Positions 32,367-41,630 are shown, counted from the stretch's first letter. The stretch is DNA of 43,019 bases from Deltaproteobacteria bacterium (GCA_005888095.1 VBKF01000115.1:1-43019); one strand, 5' to 3'. Numbers and translations are program-made. The notes: generated by a model from the sequence alone, not told the origin.

Positions 32367-33289
32367 CGCCGGTCCTCGAGGAGCCGCGGGTCGAACGCCC
32401 TCGCGAGCAGGTCGGCCGCCGTGTTGACCGCGACGTAGCTCACGCCGATCGCGAGCACGCAGCCCTGCACCAGCGGGTAGTCGCGTGCCTGGATGGCCTG
32501 CACGACGAGGCGGCCGAGCCCTGGCCAGGCGAAGACCGTCTCCGTGATGATCGCGCCCGCCAGGAGTGCGCCCGCTTGCAGCCCGAGCACGGTGACGACG
32601 GGCACGAGCGCGTTGCGCAAGGCGTGGACGCCGACTGCCCGCCACCCGGGCGCGCCCTTGGCGCGCGCCGTGCGCACGTAGTCCTCGCCGAGCGCGGCGA
32701 GGAGGCTCGCCCGCGTCAGACGGACCAGGATGCCGGCCATGCCGAGCCCGAGGGTGACCGCGGGCAGGACGAGGTGCGCGAGCCCGCCGCGCCCCGCGAC
32801 CGGAAGCCACCCGAGCCGGATCGAGAAGGCGAGCATCAGGAGCGGACCCAGCCAGAAGCTCGGCAGGCAGGCGCCGGAGAGGCTTGCCAGGCGGGCGGCG
32901 CGGTCGAGCGCCGTTCCACGCCGGACCGCGGCCAGCACGCCGAGCGGCAGGGCGAAGACGAGGGCCAGCGCGAAGGCCGCGGCCGCCAGCTCGAGGGTCG
33001 CCGGGTAGCGCGCCGCGATCACGCGGGCGACGGGTGCCCGGAAGGCGATCGAGTGGCCGAGGTCGCCGCGCGCGGCGTGCGCGAGGAAGCGGACGTACTG
33101 CGCCGCGAGCGGGCGGTCGAGACCGAGTTCGCGTCGGAGCGCCGCGACGTCGGCGGGCGCGGCCCACTCGCCGAGCATGATCTCCACCGGGTCGCCGGGC
33201 AGGAGGTGGAGGAAGGCGAACACGAGGGTCACGACCCCGAGCACGGTGGGCAGGAGGAGCACCAGGCGCCGGACGGCGAGCGCAGGCAT
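32363..33289 (-). CDS. ABC transporter permease, DppB/OppB type
   Basis: A 308-residue inner-membrane permease. The N-terminal TM (VRRLVLLLPTVLGVVTLVF) and HLLPGDPVEIMLG segment are typical of DppB; the EAA loop is DYVRTARAKGAPGWRAVGVHALRNALVP, and VFAWPGLGRLVVQAIQARDYPLVQG follows near the C-terminus. The start overlaps the stop of the binding-protein gene (TGATG). Confidence 0.92.
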   Translation of the reverse strand: MPALAVRRLVLLLPTVLGVVTLVFAFLHLLPGDPVEIMLGEWAAPADVAALRRELGLDRPLAAQYVRFLAHAARGDLGHSIAFRAPVARVIAARYPATLELAAAAFALALVFALPLGVLAAVRRGTALDRAARLASLSGACLPSFWLGPLLMLAFSIRLGWLPVAGRGGLAHLVLPAVTLGLGMAGILVRLTRASLLAALGEDYVRTARAKGAPGWRAVGVHALRNALVPVVTVLGLQAGALLAGAIITETVFAWPGLGRLVVQAIQARDYPLVQGCVLAIGVSYVAVNTAADLLARAFDPRLLEDRR

Positions 33290-34836
33290 CAGTCGAGCCA
33301 CGCCGAGGCGAGGCCCCGGAGGTCGCCGCTCGGCGAGGGCTCGAACCCGTGCAGCCGGCGCGGCTGCACCACCACCCGGTCCTCCCACCAGAGCGGCACG
33401 ACGGGCAGATCGTGGGCCAGGCGGCGCTGCACGCGGGCGTAGATGGCCCGCCGGCGCGCCGGCTCGAAGGTCTGGCGGCCGGCCTTCGTCAGTCGATCCG
33501 TCACGCGGCTCACGTAGGCGCCGCGGTTGTAGCCCGCCGGCGGCATCATGGTCGAGTGGAAGGCCAGGTAGTACAGATCGGGATCGGTGACCCCGACCCA
33601 GGCGAGTGAGGCGAGCTCGAAGTTGCCGCTGCGGACGTCCGCATAGAGTGTGCCCCACTCGTAGACCCGGACGTCGACCGCGATGCCGACCGCCCCGAGC
33701 TCGGCCTGGACGGCCTCGGCCAGCCGCCGCCGCACGGGCTGGGCGGAGGTCTTGTACACCAGCCGGAAGCGGGGCGTGTCCGGGCGGAGCGCGCGATAGC
33801 CGGCCAGGTCCAGGAGCCGGCGTGCCCGCCGCGGATCGTGGCGCGGCTGGCGAGTGGAGGCGTACGCCCAGTGCTCCGGGGCGAGGAGCCCCGTCGCCGG
33901 GCGGGCCGCGCCCCCGAGCACGAAACGCACCAGTCCCTCGCGGTCGAGCGCGAGGGTGAGCGCCTCGCGCACCCGCCGGTCGGCGAGCCGCGGGTCACGC
34001 AGGTTCAGCGCCAGGTAGACGAAGCTCGTCCCCGGGATCCGCCGTACGAGCAGGGAGGGGACCGTGGCGAGCCAGGCCACCGTCTCCGGCTCGGGGGCAT
34101 CCTCGACCAGGTGCACCCCGCCGCGCCGGAGCTCGAGGACGCGGACCAGCTCGTCCGGCACGATCCGAACCACCACCGCCCGGAGCCTCGGAGCGCCGTC
34201 GGGATAGCCGGGGTTCGGCGCGAGCACGAGCCGGTCGCCCCGCTCGGCCGAGACGAGCTGGAAGGGTCCCGCCCCGGTCGTCACGTCGCCCGCCTCCCGC
34301 GCCCGCGCCGCGGGCAGGATGCCGAGCCCGGTCGCGTCGAGCAATGGCGCGAAGGGTTCCGTGAGGCGCATCACGACGGTGGTCGGGTCCGGCGCCTCGA
34401 TCGCGGACAGCGTGGCGAGTGCTGCACGCTTTGGCGACGCGAGTGCGGGGTCTCGCACCGCGTCGTACGTCGCCTTGACGTCGGCGGCCGTGACCGCCGT
34501 GCCATCCGGAAAGCGGAAATCCGGCCGCAACCGGAAGACGAAGCTCCGCGAATCGGCCATCTCCCAGGTGCGTGCGAGCTCGGGAATCCGCCGGCCGGCG
34601 GCGTCGGCCCGCGTCAGGCCCGCATAGAGGAGGTCGGCGAGCCGCGCGCCGTTGGCATCGGTCTGGAAGCGGGGATCGAGGCTGTCGGGATCGCTGTCGA
34701 AGGCGACCACCAGGGTCCCGGGCGGGGGCAGCGCCTCGCCGCAGCCGTCGGCGAGGCTGCCGAGCACCGCCAGAGCGAGGCAAAAAGCCCGTCCAGGTTT
34801 GACTCTGCGCGAAGCGCTTTGGTAGCATGCGCCCAG
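33289..34836 (-). CDS. ABC transporter substrate-binding lipoprotein, family 5
   Basis: A protein of about 515 residues of the SBP_bac_5 family (PF00496). It has a signal peptide (RRVKPGRAFCLALAVLGSL) with lipobox ADGC, then LVVAFDSDPDSLDPRFQTDA, the family opening, plus FVFRLRPDFRFPDGTAVTAADV and a C-terminal RLAHDLPVVPLWWEDRVVV. The 5' end is uncertain: no ATG, GTG or TTG occurs between the divergent mltD gene and the signal peptide; GTG 34,767 would remove the basic region. CTG at 34,836 is used here as an outer limit. It delivers ligand, probably a peptide-like molecule, to the two permeases downstream. Confidence 0.88.
   Translation of the reverse strand: MGACYQSASRRVKPGRAFCLALAVLGSLADGCGEALPPPGTLVVAFDSDPDSLDPRFQTDANGARLADLLYAGLTRADAAGRRIPELARTWEMADSRSFVFRLRPDFRFPDGTAVTAADVKATYDAVRDPALASPKRAALATLSAIEAPDPTTVVMRLTEPFAPLLDATGLGILPAARAREAGDVTTGAGPFQLVSAERGDRLVLAPNPGYPDGAPRLRAVVVRIVPDELVRVLELRRGGVHLVEDAPEPETVAWLATVPSLLVRRIPGTSFVYLALNLRDPRLADRRVREALTLALDREGLVRFVLGGAARPATGLLAPEHWAYASTRQPRHDPRRARRLLDLAGYRALRPDTPRFRLVYKTSAQPVRRRLAEAVQAELGAVGIAVDVRVYEWGTLYADVRSGNFELASLAWVGVTDPDLYYLAFHSTMMPPAGYNRGAYVSRVTDRLTKAGRQTFEPARRRAIYARVQRRLAHDLPVVPLWWEDRVVVQPRRLHGFEPSPSGDLRGLASAWLD
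34799..34828 (+). promoter_or_regulatory. Probable promoter of the mltD-led operon
   Basis: TTGACT and TAGCAT with an 18-base spacer, 54 bases before the mltD ATG. It overlaps the 5' end of the divergent binding-protein gene, so expression of the two units may interfere. Confidence 0.5.
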
Positions 34837-34882
34837 CTGGCTGTCGCGTGCACGGCAGCAGCGGAGGGGCCGGTGGAGGCCA

Positions 34883-36313
34883 ATGCGCGTCGGGACTGGT
34901 TTTCTAGTTGTTTTGTTATTCAGCACGTTGCCGGCCGGCGCCGTCCGCGCGGACCAGACGCCGGCCCACGCTGACCCCTTTCCGCGTCCGGCGGGACTCG
35001 AGCCGCAGGTTCGCTTCTGGCGCGCCATCTTCGCCGAGACCTCGATTCACCAGGTCGTTCTGCACGACGCGCTCCATCTCGACAAGGTCTACAAGGTCCT
35101 CGACTTCCGCCCCGAGCTCGAAGACGGCGTGAGCCTGGCCGAGGTCGACCGGCTGCAGCGCATCGAGACCGACCTCGAGCTCGAGCGCATCCGCGCCACG
35201 CTACTCCGGCTGCACGCGCTCGGCCCGAACGCCGAAGGCCTCACGGCGGAGGAGCGCGCGATCCACGACCTGTTCGCCGACGACCCGGCGCCCGACCGCT
35301 TCCTCGCGGCGGCCGACGAGAAACGGCTGCGCGGCCAGCGCGGGCTGCGCGAGCGCTTCGGCGATGGCCTCCGCGTCTCGCGGCGCTACCTGCCCGAGAT
35401 GGAGCGCATCTTCCGCGAGGAGGGGCTGCCGGTCGAGCTGACCCGGCTGCCGCTGGTCGAGTCGTGCTTCAACCTGCACGCCTACTCGAAGGTGGGCGCG
35501 GCCGGCATCTGGCAGTTCATGCCCGCCACCGGCCGGCGCTTCCTGCGCGTCGACAACCTGGTCGACGAGCGTCGCGACCCGATCTTCTCGACTCGCGCTG
35601 CGGCCCGCTTCCTCGCCGAGATGCACGGGTCGCTCGGCGCGTGGCCGCTGGCGATCACGGCCTACAACCACGGCCCCGAGGGCCTGGCCCGGGCCGTCGA
35701 CCAGCTCGGGACCACCGACATCGCCACCATCGTCCGTAACTACCATGGCAACGCCTTCGGCTTCGCGTCGCGGAACTTCTATGCCGAGTTCCTGGCGGCG
35801 CTCGACGTCGAGCGGAACTACCGGGAGTACTTCGGCAACCTGCCCGTCGAGCCGGCGCCACGGACGCACGAGCGCCGGCTGGACCGCGCGATCGGCATCC
35901 AGCAGGCGGCCCACATGGCGCATGCGGACCGCGAGCAGCTGGCGAGCCTCAACCCCTCCCTGTCTTCCCTCGTCGTCGCGGGCCGGCGCCCGATTCCGCG
36001 TGGCGTGCGGCTCAGGCTGCCGGAGTCCGGGGCGGCGGGCTTCGAGACGCGCCTCGCCGAGGCGCCGGCCGAGGAGCGGATCGAGCGGAAGGTGACTCCA
36101 GCCGTTGCCCACCGCACGGTCCGGAGCGCACGCGTTCGCCCTGCCGTGCTCACCTACCGGGTCCAGCGGGGGCAAACGCTCTCGCACATCGCCAAGCGCT
36201 ACCGGGTGAGCGTGGCGAGCCTGCGCGTCACCAACGGGCTCGACAAGGCGGGCCGGCTGCGCCCCGGGCAGACCCTCCGGATTCCTCGCAGCGTCCGTCA
36301 CAGCGCGGCCTGA
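34883..36313 (+). CDS. mltD: Membrane-bound lytic murein transglycosylase D-like
   Basis: A 476-residue exported enzyme. Residues 1-23 are a signal peptide ending near AVRA, without a lipobox cysteine. The SLT domain (about 165-300) has the catalytic glutamate E193 in LPLVESCFNLHAYS, then KVGAAGIWQFMPATGR and ITAYNHGPEGLARAV. One LysM domain (about 424-468) is YRVQRGQTLSHIAKRYRVSVA. It cleaves peptidoglycan between MurNAc and GlcNAc with anhydro-MurNAc formation in the periplasm. GGAGG lies just before the ATG. It could be soluble rather than a lipoprotein. Confidence 0.93.
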   Translation: MRVGTGFLVVLLFSTLPAGAVRADQTPAHADPFPRPAGLEPQVRFWRAIFAETSIHQVVLHDALHLDKVYKVLDFRPELEDGVSLAEVDRLQRIETDLELERIRATLLRLHALGPNAEGLTAEERAIHDLFADDPAPDRFLAAADEKRLRGQRGLRERFGDGLRVSRRYLPEMERIFREEGLPVELTRLPLVESCFNLHAYSKVGAAGIWQFMPATGRRFLRVDNLVDERRDPIFSTRAAARFLAEMHGSLGAWPLAITAYNHGPEGLARAVDQLGTTDIATIVRNYHGNAFGFASRNFYAEFLAALDVERNYREYFGNLPVEPAPRTHERRLDRAIGIQQAAHMAHADREQLASLNPSLSSLVVAGRRPIPRGVRLRLPESGAAGFETRLAEAPAEERIERKVTPAVAHRTVRSARVRPAVLTYRVQRGQTLSHIAKRYRVSVASLRVTNGLDKAGRLRPGQTLRIPRSVRHSAA

Positions 36314-36361
36314 GACCGCTCGTTTCGACCGCTTTTCGCTTCTGGTACGATCCAGGAGCGG

Positions 36362-37015
36362 ATGCGGACCCAGCCGGTCTTCCTGCGCCTCGAGGGCAGG
36401 CGGTGCGTGGTGGTCGGCGCCGACGGCCCGGCCGCGGCGAAGGCCGCGGCGTGCCTGCGTGCCGGCGCCGAGGTGACGCTGGTCGCCCCCGCGCTGCCGG
36501 CGGCGCTGGCGACGGAAGACCGCGTCCGTCACGTCGCGCGGGACTATCGGTCCGGCGACCTCGCGGGTGCGTTCCTGGCCTACGCCTCGACCCGTGACCC
36601 CGGGGTGATCGGGCAGCTCCGCGACGAGGCCGAGCGGGAGCGGGTGCTCCTCAACGTCATCGACGTCCCGGATGCATCGACCTTCCTCTCGCCGGCGGTG
36701 CTGGCGCGCGGCGAGCTCACGATCGCGATCGGCACGGGCGGCGCGAGCCCCGGGCTGTCGGCCCGGCTCCGACGGGACCTCGAAGGCCACGTGGGGCCGG
36801 AGTACGGCCCCTTCGTCGCGATCCTCGGGGCGATCCGGCGGGCGCTCGCGCGCGAGCCGGGGCGGGCCGAGGTGCTCTCGGCCCTGCTCGACTCCTCCCT
36901 CCTGGAGCTCGTGCGGCGCGGCGCCCGCGAGGAGATCGACCGGTTGCTCGCGCGCGTCGCCGGGGACCGCCTGACGCTCGAGCGGCTCGGCGTCGCGCTC
37001 GGCGCCGAGAGGTAG
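36362..37015 (+). CDS. Precorrin-2 dehydrogenase/sirohydrochlorin ferrochelatase-like (CysG N-domain)
   Basis: A 217-residue Met8p/CysG-B type protein that oxidises precorrin-2 to sirohydrochlorin. The NAD domain starts VFLRLEGRRCVVVGADGPAAAKAAACL; the GGG of the usual nucleotide loop is here GAD, and RK is AK, an unusual variant. The catalytic aspartate is in LLNVIDVPDASTFLSP, followed by LTIAIGTGGASPGLSARLRR. No fused methyltransferase is attached; that activity is in the downstream cobA/hemD gene. AGGAG precedes the ATG, and a TACGAT hexamer lies so close that a transcript starting there would be nearly leaderless. The next gene starts three bases after the stop. Confidence 0.88.
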   Translation: MRTQPVFLRLEGRRCVVVGADGPAAAKAAACLRAGAEVTLVAPALPAALATEDRVRHVARDYRSGDLAGAFLAYASTRDPGVIGQLRDEAERERVLLNVIDVPDASTFLSPAVLARGELTIAIGTGGASPGLSARLRRDLEGHVGPEYGPFVAILGAIRRALAREPGRAEVLSALLDSSLLELVRRGAREEIDRLLARVAGDRLTLERLGVALGAER

Positions 37016-37018
37016 ACG

Positions 37019-37837
37019 ATGGAGCTCGGGCTGCTTCGGCTCGCCACCCTTCTCTACCTCGCCGCCACGCTCGTGGCCCTCGTCGGGATCGCGGTGCGGC
37101 AGGAGCTGCCGCGCCGGCTCCTGCCCCGGCTCCTGCTCGGCGGGCTCGGCGTCCACGCCGCGGCGATCATCGTCCGCTCGGTTGCGGGCGGTCACATCGC
37201 GGTCACGACCTTCGCCGAGGCCCTGTCGTTCCTGGCCGCGGTCCTGGTGGCGATCTTCCTCGCCGTCCAGGCCCGGCGGCCGCTCGTCGCCCTCGGCGCC
37301 GTCGTGAGCCCGCTGGCGTTCGGCCTCGGGCTGGCCGCCTACGCCGCCTACAGCGGCGCCCGACCGCTGCCGCCCGTCCTCGACAGCGCCTGGCTGCCGG
37401 TGCACGTGGTGCTCGCCACGCTGGGCGACGCCGTCTTCGCCCTCGCCTTCAGCGCGAGCCTGCTCTACCTCGTCCAGGAGCGGCGCCTGAAGGCCCATCG
37501 GGGTCGCGGGCTCCTGCGCCATCTCCCGTCGCTCGAGACCCTCGACCGGGTGAACTACACGTGCCTCGTGTGGGGCCTCATCCTGCTGACGCTCGGCATC
37601 GTGAGCGGCATCATCTGGGCCCACGAGGTCTGGGGCCGCTCGTGGTCGACCGACCCGAAGCTCGTCTTCTCTCTCCTCACCTGGGCCGTCTACGTCGTGC
37701 TCCTCCAGGGCCGCATGACGGCCGGCTGGCGCGGGCGCTGGGCGGCGACGCTCACCATCGCCGGCTTCGCGGTGATCGTGCTCTCGCTGGTCAGCGTGAA
37801 CATGCTGGCGCTCGGCAATCACGGGAAGGCGTTCTAG
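37019..37837 (+). CDS. CcsA/HemX-type cytochrome c assembly protein
   Basis: A 272-residue membrane protein (PF01578) with about eight TM segments. The C-terminal part holds the haem-handling WGRSWSTDPKLVFSLLTW, a variant of the WGxxWxWDPKE motif, plus conserved histidines in GHIAVTTF, LPVHVV and IIWAHEVWG. It lies between the precorrin-2 dehydrogenase and hemA, the usual place of HemX, which affects glutamyl-tRNA reductase levels in Bacillus; a role in haem export for cytochrome c assembly is the alternative. Confidence 0.9.
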   Translation: MELGLLRLATLLYLAATLVALVGIAVRQELPRRLLPRLLLGGLGVHAAAIIVRSVAGGHIAVTTFAEALSFLAAVLVAIFLAVQARRPLVALGAVVSPLAFGLGLAAYAAYSGARPLPPVLDSAWLPVHVVLATLGDAVFALAFSASLLYLVQERRLKAHRGRGLLRHLPSLETLDRVNYTCLVWGLILLTLGIVSGIIWAHEVWGRSWSTDPKLVFSLLTWAVYVVLLQGRMTAGWRGRWAATLTIAGFAVIVLSLVSVNMLALGNHGKAF

Positions 37838-37838
37838 C

Positions 37839-39134
37839 GTGGAGCACCGCACGATCGTGCTGGTCGGCCTGAATCATCGCACGGCGCCGGTCGAGGTCCG
37901 CGAGCGGGTGGCGTTCGCCAACGGGCGGCTCGAGCCGGCGCTGCGCGATCTCGTGGCGCTCCCCGGCGTCCTCGAAGGCGCCATCGTCTCGACCTGCAAC
38001 CGCGTCGAGGTGATCGCCTGCGGCGTCGACGTGGGGACGGTCGGCGGTGCGCTGCCCGCCTTCCTCGCGCGCGAGCACGGCCTCGGCGAGCCCGCGCTCG
38101 CCGGCCACCTCTACACGCACGCCGACCGGGCGGCGGTGCGGCACCTCTTCCGCGTGGCGGCGAGCCTCGACTCGATGGTGGTCGGCGAGCCGCAGATCCT
38201 GGGGCAGCTGAAGGAGCAGTACGCGCTGGCGGCGTCGGTGGGCGCCTCGGGCCGCGTGCTGCACCGCTGCTTTCACAAGTCCTTCTCGGTCGCCAAGCGC
38301 GTCCGGAACGAGACCGGCATCGCCGAGAAGGCGGTGTCGGTCGGGTCGGCCGCCGTCGAGATGGCGCGCGGCATCTTCGACCGGCTCGAGGACAAGACGG
38401 CGATGCTGGTGGGCGCGGGCGCGATGGGCGAGCTCACCGCGCGCCAGCTCCTGGCGCAGGGTGTGGGGTCGGTGCTGGTCGTCAACCGGACCTACGAGCG
38501 CGCGATGGACGTGGCGCGCGAGCTCGGCGGGATGCCCGTGCCCTTCGAGCGGCTGGCCCGCTACCTGCCGCTCGCCGACCTGGTGATCGGCACGGCGAGC
38601 GGCGACGAGTTCCTGGTGACGCCGGCGCTGGTGGACGAGGCGATGCGCGAGCGGCGCCGGCGGCCGATGCTCTTCGTCGACCTCGCGGTGCCGCGCGGCT
38701 TCGACCCCGGCGTCAACGCGATCGACGACGTCTACCTGTTCGACATCGACGACCTCGAGGGCGTCGTCGCCGACAACAAGGGGGCCCGGGCCCGCGAGGC
38801 CGTCAAGGCCGAGACGATCGTCGATGCCGAGGTCGACGCCTTCTGGCGCTGGTTCACGAGCCTCGACGTCGTGCCGACCATCGTCGCGCTGCGCGACAAG
38901 GTGGAGGGGATCCGCCGGCGCGAGGTCGAGCGCGGTCTCACGGCGCTCGGCGCCGCGGACCCGAGGCTGCCGGAGGTCCTCGAGCGCGTGACCAGCGCGA
39001 TCGTCAACAAGATCCTGCACGGGCCGCTGACGGCGCTGCGCCGCCACGAGGCGCACGCGGGCGAGGCCTTCTACGTCGAGGCGGCCCGGCGACTGTTCGG
39101 TCTCGGCGCCGATCCCGACGACGAGGAGGAGTAG
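37839..39134 (+). CDS. hemA: Glutamyl-tRNA reductase
   Basis: A 431-residue HemA, the NADPH-dependent committed step from glutamyl-tRNA(Glu) to glutamate-1-semialdehyde. The catalytic cysteine is C53 in IVSTCNRVEV; LNHRTAPVEVRE is the start motif, ASLDSMVVGEPQILGQLKEQY and HRCFHKSFSVAKRVR are conserved, and MLVGAGAMGEL binds NADPH. A C-terminal dimerisation helix domain is present. The GTG start lies one base after the ccsA stop, and its TAG overlaps the hemC GTG. Confidence 0.97.
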   Translation: MEHRTIVLVGLNHRTAPVEVRERVAFANGRLEPALRDLVALPGVLEGAIVSTCNRVEVIACGVDVGTVGGALPAFLAREHGLGEPALAGHLYTHADRAAVRHLFRVAASLDSMVVGEPQILGQLKEQYALAASVGASGRVLHRCFHKSFSVAKRVRNETGIAEKAVSVGSAAVEMARGIFDRLEDKTAMLVGAGAMGELTARQLLAQGVGSVLVVNRTYERAMDVARELGGMPVPFERLARYLPLADLVIGTASGDEFLVTPALVDEAMRERRRRPMLFVDLAVPRGFDPGVNAIDDVYLFDIDDLEGVVADNKGARAREAVKAETIVDAEVDAFWRWFTSLDVVPTIVALRDKVEGIRRREVERGLTALGAADPRLPEVLERVTSAIVNKILHGPLTALRRHEAHAGEAFYVEAARRLFGLGADPDDEEE

Positions 39135-40054
39135 TGGGGACCGTCACCGGCCGGCTCCGCCTGGGGACCCGCGCGAGCCCGCTGGCGCGGGTCCAGGCCG
39201 AGCTCGTGCGCACGTTGCTCGGCGCACGCCATCCCGGGCTCGAGGTCGAGCTCGTCTTCGTGCGGACGACCGGCGACCGGCTGCGGGGCCCGCTCGCGCC
39301 CGCGGGCGGCAAGGGGCTGTTCGTGAAGGAGATCGAGGAGGCGCTGGCCGCCGGCCACGTCGACGCCGGCGTGCATTCGATGAAGGATCTCCCGGCGCGG
39401 CTCGCCCCGGGGCTGATGATCGGCGCGGTGCCCGAGCGGGTGGACCCGCGCGACGTCCTGGTCGGCGGCGATGGCGGCGGCGTCGCCGGCCTCCCGGCAG
39501 GCGCGCGCGTCGGCACGGCGAGCCCGCGCCGGCGGGCGCAGCTCCTGGCCGGCCGCCCGGACCTCGCGGTCGTGCTCCTCCGCGGCAACGTCGACACCCG
39601 CCTCCGGAAGTGGCGTGCGGGCGAGGTCGACGCGCTGGTGCTCGCCGCGGCGGGCCTCGCGCGACTCGGCATCGTCGAGCCGGCGGCACACCTCCTCGGC
39701 GTCGACGAGTTCCTCCCTGCCGTCGGCCAGGGCGCGCTCGCTCTCGAATGCCGCGCGGACGACGCTCGGACGCGGGCGCTGCTGGCGGCCGTCGACGACC
39801 CGGCGGCGGCCACGGCGGTCGCGGCCGAGCGGGCCTTCCTCGTCACCGTCGGGGGAGACTGCAACACGGCGCTGGCCGCCCATGCGACCGTCGCCGATGG
39901 CCGCGTGACGCTGCGCGCGCTCGTCGCCGACCCCGACGGCCACCGCCGTCTGACAGAGCACGGCACGGCGGTTGCCGCCGAGGCCGAGGTGCTCGGGCGG
40001 ACGCTCGCGGCGCGGCTGCTCGCCGCCGGGGCGGCGGAGCTGATCGGCCGATGA
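39134..40054 (+). CDS. hemC: Porphobilinogen deaminase (hydroxymethylbilane synthase)
   Basis: A 306-residue HemC that polymerises four porphobilinogens to hydroxymethylbilane. Seen are LRLGTRASPLARVQAELV, the KGLFVKEIEEAL and HSMKDLPARL motifs, ASPRRRAQLL and the dipyrromethane-binding cysteine C243 in VGGDCNTALAAHA. The start GTG overlaps the hemA stop by one base. Its TGA overlaps an ATG that opens a seven-codon frame ahead of the next gene. Confidence 0.97.
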   Translation: MGTVTGRLRLGTRASPLARVQAELVRTLLGARHPGLEVELVFVRTTGDRLRGPLAPAGGKGLFVKEIEEALAAGHVDAGVHSMKDLPARLAPGLMIGAVPERVDPRDVLVGGDGGGVAGLPAGARVGTASPRRRAQLLAGRPDLAVVLLRGNVDTRLRKWRAGEVDALVLAAAGLARLGIVEPAAHLLGVDEFLPAVGQGALALECRADDARTRALLAAVDDPAAATAVAAERAFLVTVGGDCNTALAAHATVADGRVTLRALVADPDGHRRLTEHGTAVAAEAEVLGRTLAARLLAAGAAELIGR

Positions 40055-40086
40055 GCGTGAGCGAAGAATATTGATGAGCGTGAGCG
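40050..40086 (+). repeat. Direct repeat duplicating a start signal (hemC/cobA-hemD junction)
   Basis: GATGAGCGTGAGCG occurs at 40,050-40,063 and 40,073-40,086. The first copy's ATG overlaps the hemC stop and starts MSVSEEY-stop; that TGA overlaps the second copy's ATG, the start of cobA/hemD (MSVSG). Confidence 0.85.
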
Positions 40087-41630
40087 GATGCGTCTACCTG
40101 GTCGGCGCGGGCCCGGGTGACCCGGGCCTCCTGACCCTCCGGGGCCAGCGCTGCCTCGCGGCGGCCGATGTCGTGGTGCACGACGATCTCGTCGGCCGCC
40201 GCCTCCTCGAGCACGTGCGGTCCGACGCCGAGGTGATCGCCGTCGGCGGCGCCCACGGCGATCCCGCGCGCCTCGACCAGGCGGCGATCGAACGGCTCCT
40301 CGTCGCCCGGGCGAGGGCCGGCAAGACCGTCGTGCGGCTCAAGAACGGCGATCCGTTCCTCTTCGGACGTGGGGCCGAGGAGGCCGAGGCGCTCCGCCGG
40401 GCGGCGGTGCCGTTCGAGGTCGTGCCGGGCGTGAGCGCGGCGCTCGCTGTCCCGGCCTACGCCGGCATTCCGGCGACGCATCGCGACCACGCCTCGCTGA
40501 TCACGATCGCCACCGGCCACCAGGCACGCCCCGCTCCCGATGCCGAGCCGACCGTGCCGGCGCTTCCCTGGAGCGCGCTCGCGCGCCAGGGCGGCACGCT
40601 CGTCTTCCTGATGGGCATGCGACAGCTTCCCCTGATCATGACCAAGCTCATGGAGCATGGGCTCGCCCGGGACACGCCGGCCGCGGTCGTCGAGCGCGGC
40701 ACGACCGGCCGCCAGCGGACGGTCGTCGCCACGGTCGCGACGCTCGCCGAGCGCGTGCGGGGTGCGGGTCTCGGCCCGCCCGGCGTCGTCGTGGTCGGCA
40801 ATGTGGTCGGCGTCCGCGAGCGGGTGCGGTGGTTCGAGGACCGGCCGCTGTTCGGCCGCCGGGTGGTGCTGACGCGCGCGCGCGCGCAGGCCGGCGAGCT
40901 CGCGCGTCCGCTCGAGGAGGCAGGCGCGGACGTGATCGTCTTCCCGACCATCGCCATCGGCCCGCCGCGGGATCCGGCCGCCCTCGATCGTGCCGTGGCG
41001 AGCGCGTTCCAGTACGACTGGATCGTCTTCACCAGTCCGAACGGCGTGCGCGTGTTCTTCGAGCGCTTTGCGACCCAGGGGCGCGACGTCCGCGAGCTCG
41101 CCCAGGTGCGGCTCGCGGCGATCGGTCCCGAGACGGCCGCGGAGCTCGGCCGCCGCCATCTCCGCCCGGACGTCGTGCCGGCGGAGTATCGGGCGGAAGG
41201 CCTGGTGGAGGCGCTCGCCGGCGAGGACCTCCGCGGGCGGCGCTTCCTCTTGCCCCGCGCCGCCGGCGCGCGGGCCGTGCTCCCCGAAGCGCTCGCCGCC
41301 CGCGGTGCGCTGGTGGAGGAGGTCGTGGCCTACGAGGCGGTGTTGCCTCGCGATGCCGACGTCGACGGCCTCAGGGCAGCCCTCGCTGCGGGAGCCGTCG
41401 ACGCGATCGCCTTCACGAGCAGCTCCACGGTGCGCAACTTCGTGGCGCTCCTCGGCGCGGACGAGGTCGGCCGTCTCGTCCGGGATGGCCGGCCGGCGAT
41501 TGCCTGCATCGGCCCGGTGACCGCGGAGACGGCGCGCGCGGCCGGCCTCGTGGTGGCCGTCGAGCCGACGGCGTACACGGCCCCCGCGCTGGCCGCGGCG
41601 CTGGTCGAGCGCCTGCGCGTCCACGGTTGA
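40074..41630 (+). CDS. cobA/hemD: Fused uroporphyrinogen-III C-methyltransferase and uroporphyrinogen-III synthase
   Basis: A 518-residue bifunctional enzyme. The N-terminal SUMT domain (about 1-245) has [45 protein letters not shown] and [20 protein letters not shown]; it makes precorrin-2. The C-terminal HEM4 domain (about 260-518) has [42 protein letters not shown] and [13 protein letters not shown]; it closes hydroxymethylbilane to uroporphyrinogen III. The fusion is common in deltaproteobacteria and clostridia. Its start is the second copy of a duplicated signal. Confidence 0.96.
   Translation: MSVSGCVYLVGAGPGDPGLLTLRGQRCLAAADVVVHDDLVGRRLLEHVRSDAEVIAVGGAHGDPARLDQAAIERLLVARARAGKTVVRLKNGDPFLFGRGAEEAEALRRAAVPFEVVPGVSAALAVPAYAGIPATHRDHASLITIATGHQARPAPDAEPTVPALPWSALARQGGTLVFLMGMRQLPLIMTKLMEHGLARDTPAAVVERGTTGRQRTVVATVATLAERVRGAGLGPPGVVVVGNVVGVRERVRWFEDRPLFGRRVVLTRARAQAGELARPLEEAGADVIVFPTIAIGPPRDPAALDRAVASAFQYDWIVFTSPNGVRVFFERFATQGRDVRELAQVRLAAIGPETAAELGRRHLRPDVVPAEYRAEGLVEALAGEDLRGRRFLLPRAAGARAVLPEALAARGALVEEVVAYEAVLPRDADVDGLRAALAAGAVDAIAFTSSSTVRNFVALLGADEVGRLVRDGRPAIACIGPVTAETARAAGLVVAVEPTAYTAPALAAALVERLRVHG

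Noticed and set aside
36324-36351. Promoter TTCGAC-N16-TACGAT before the precorrin-2 dehydrogenase gene
   Set aside because: The -35 match is poor and transcription would begin almost at the ATG, leaving out the AGGAG site; mentioned only in the gene entry.
35201-37852. 883-residue open frame on the minus strand
   Set aside because: It lies antisense to mltD, the precorrin-2 dehydrogenase and ccsA; its product is Arg/Gly/His-rich low-complexity, a usual artefact of very GC-rich coding DNA.
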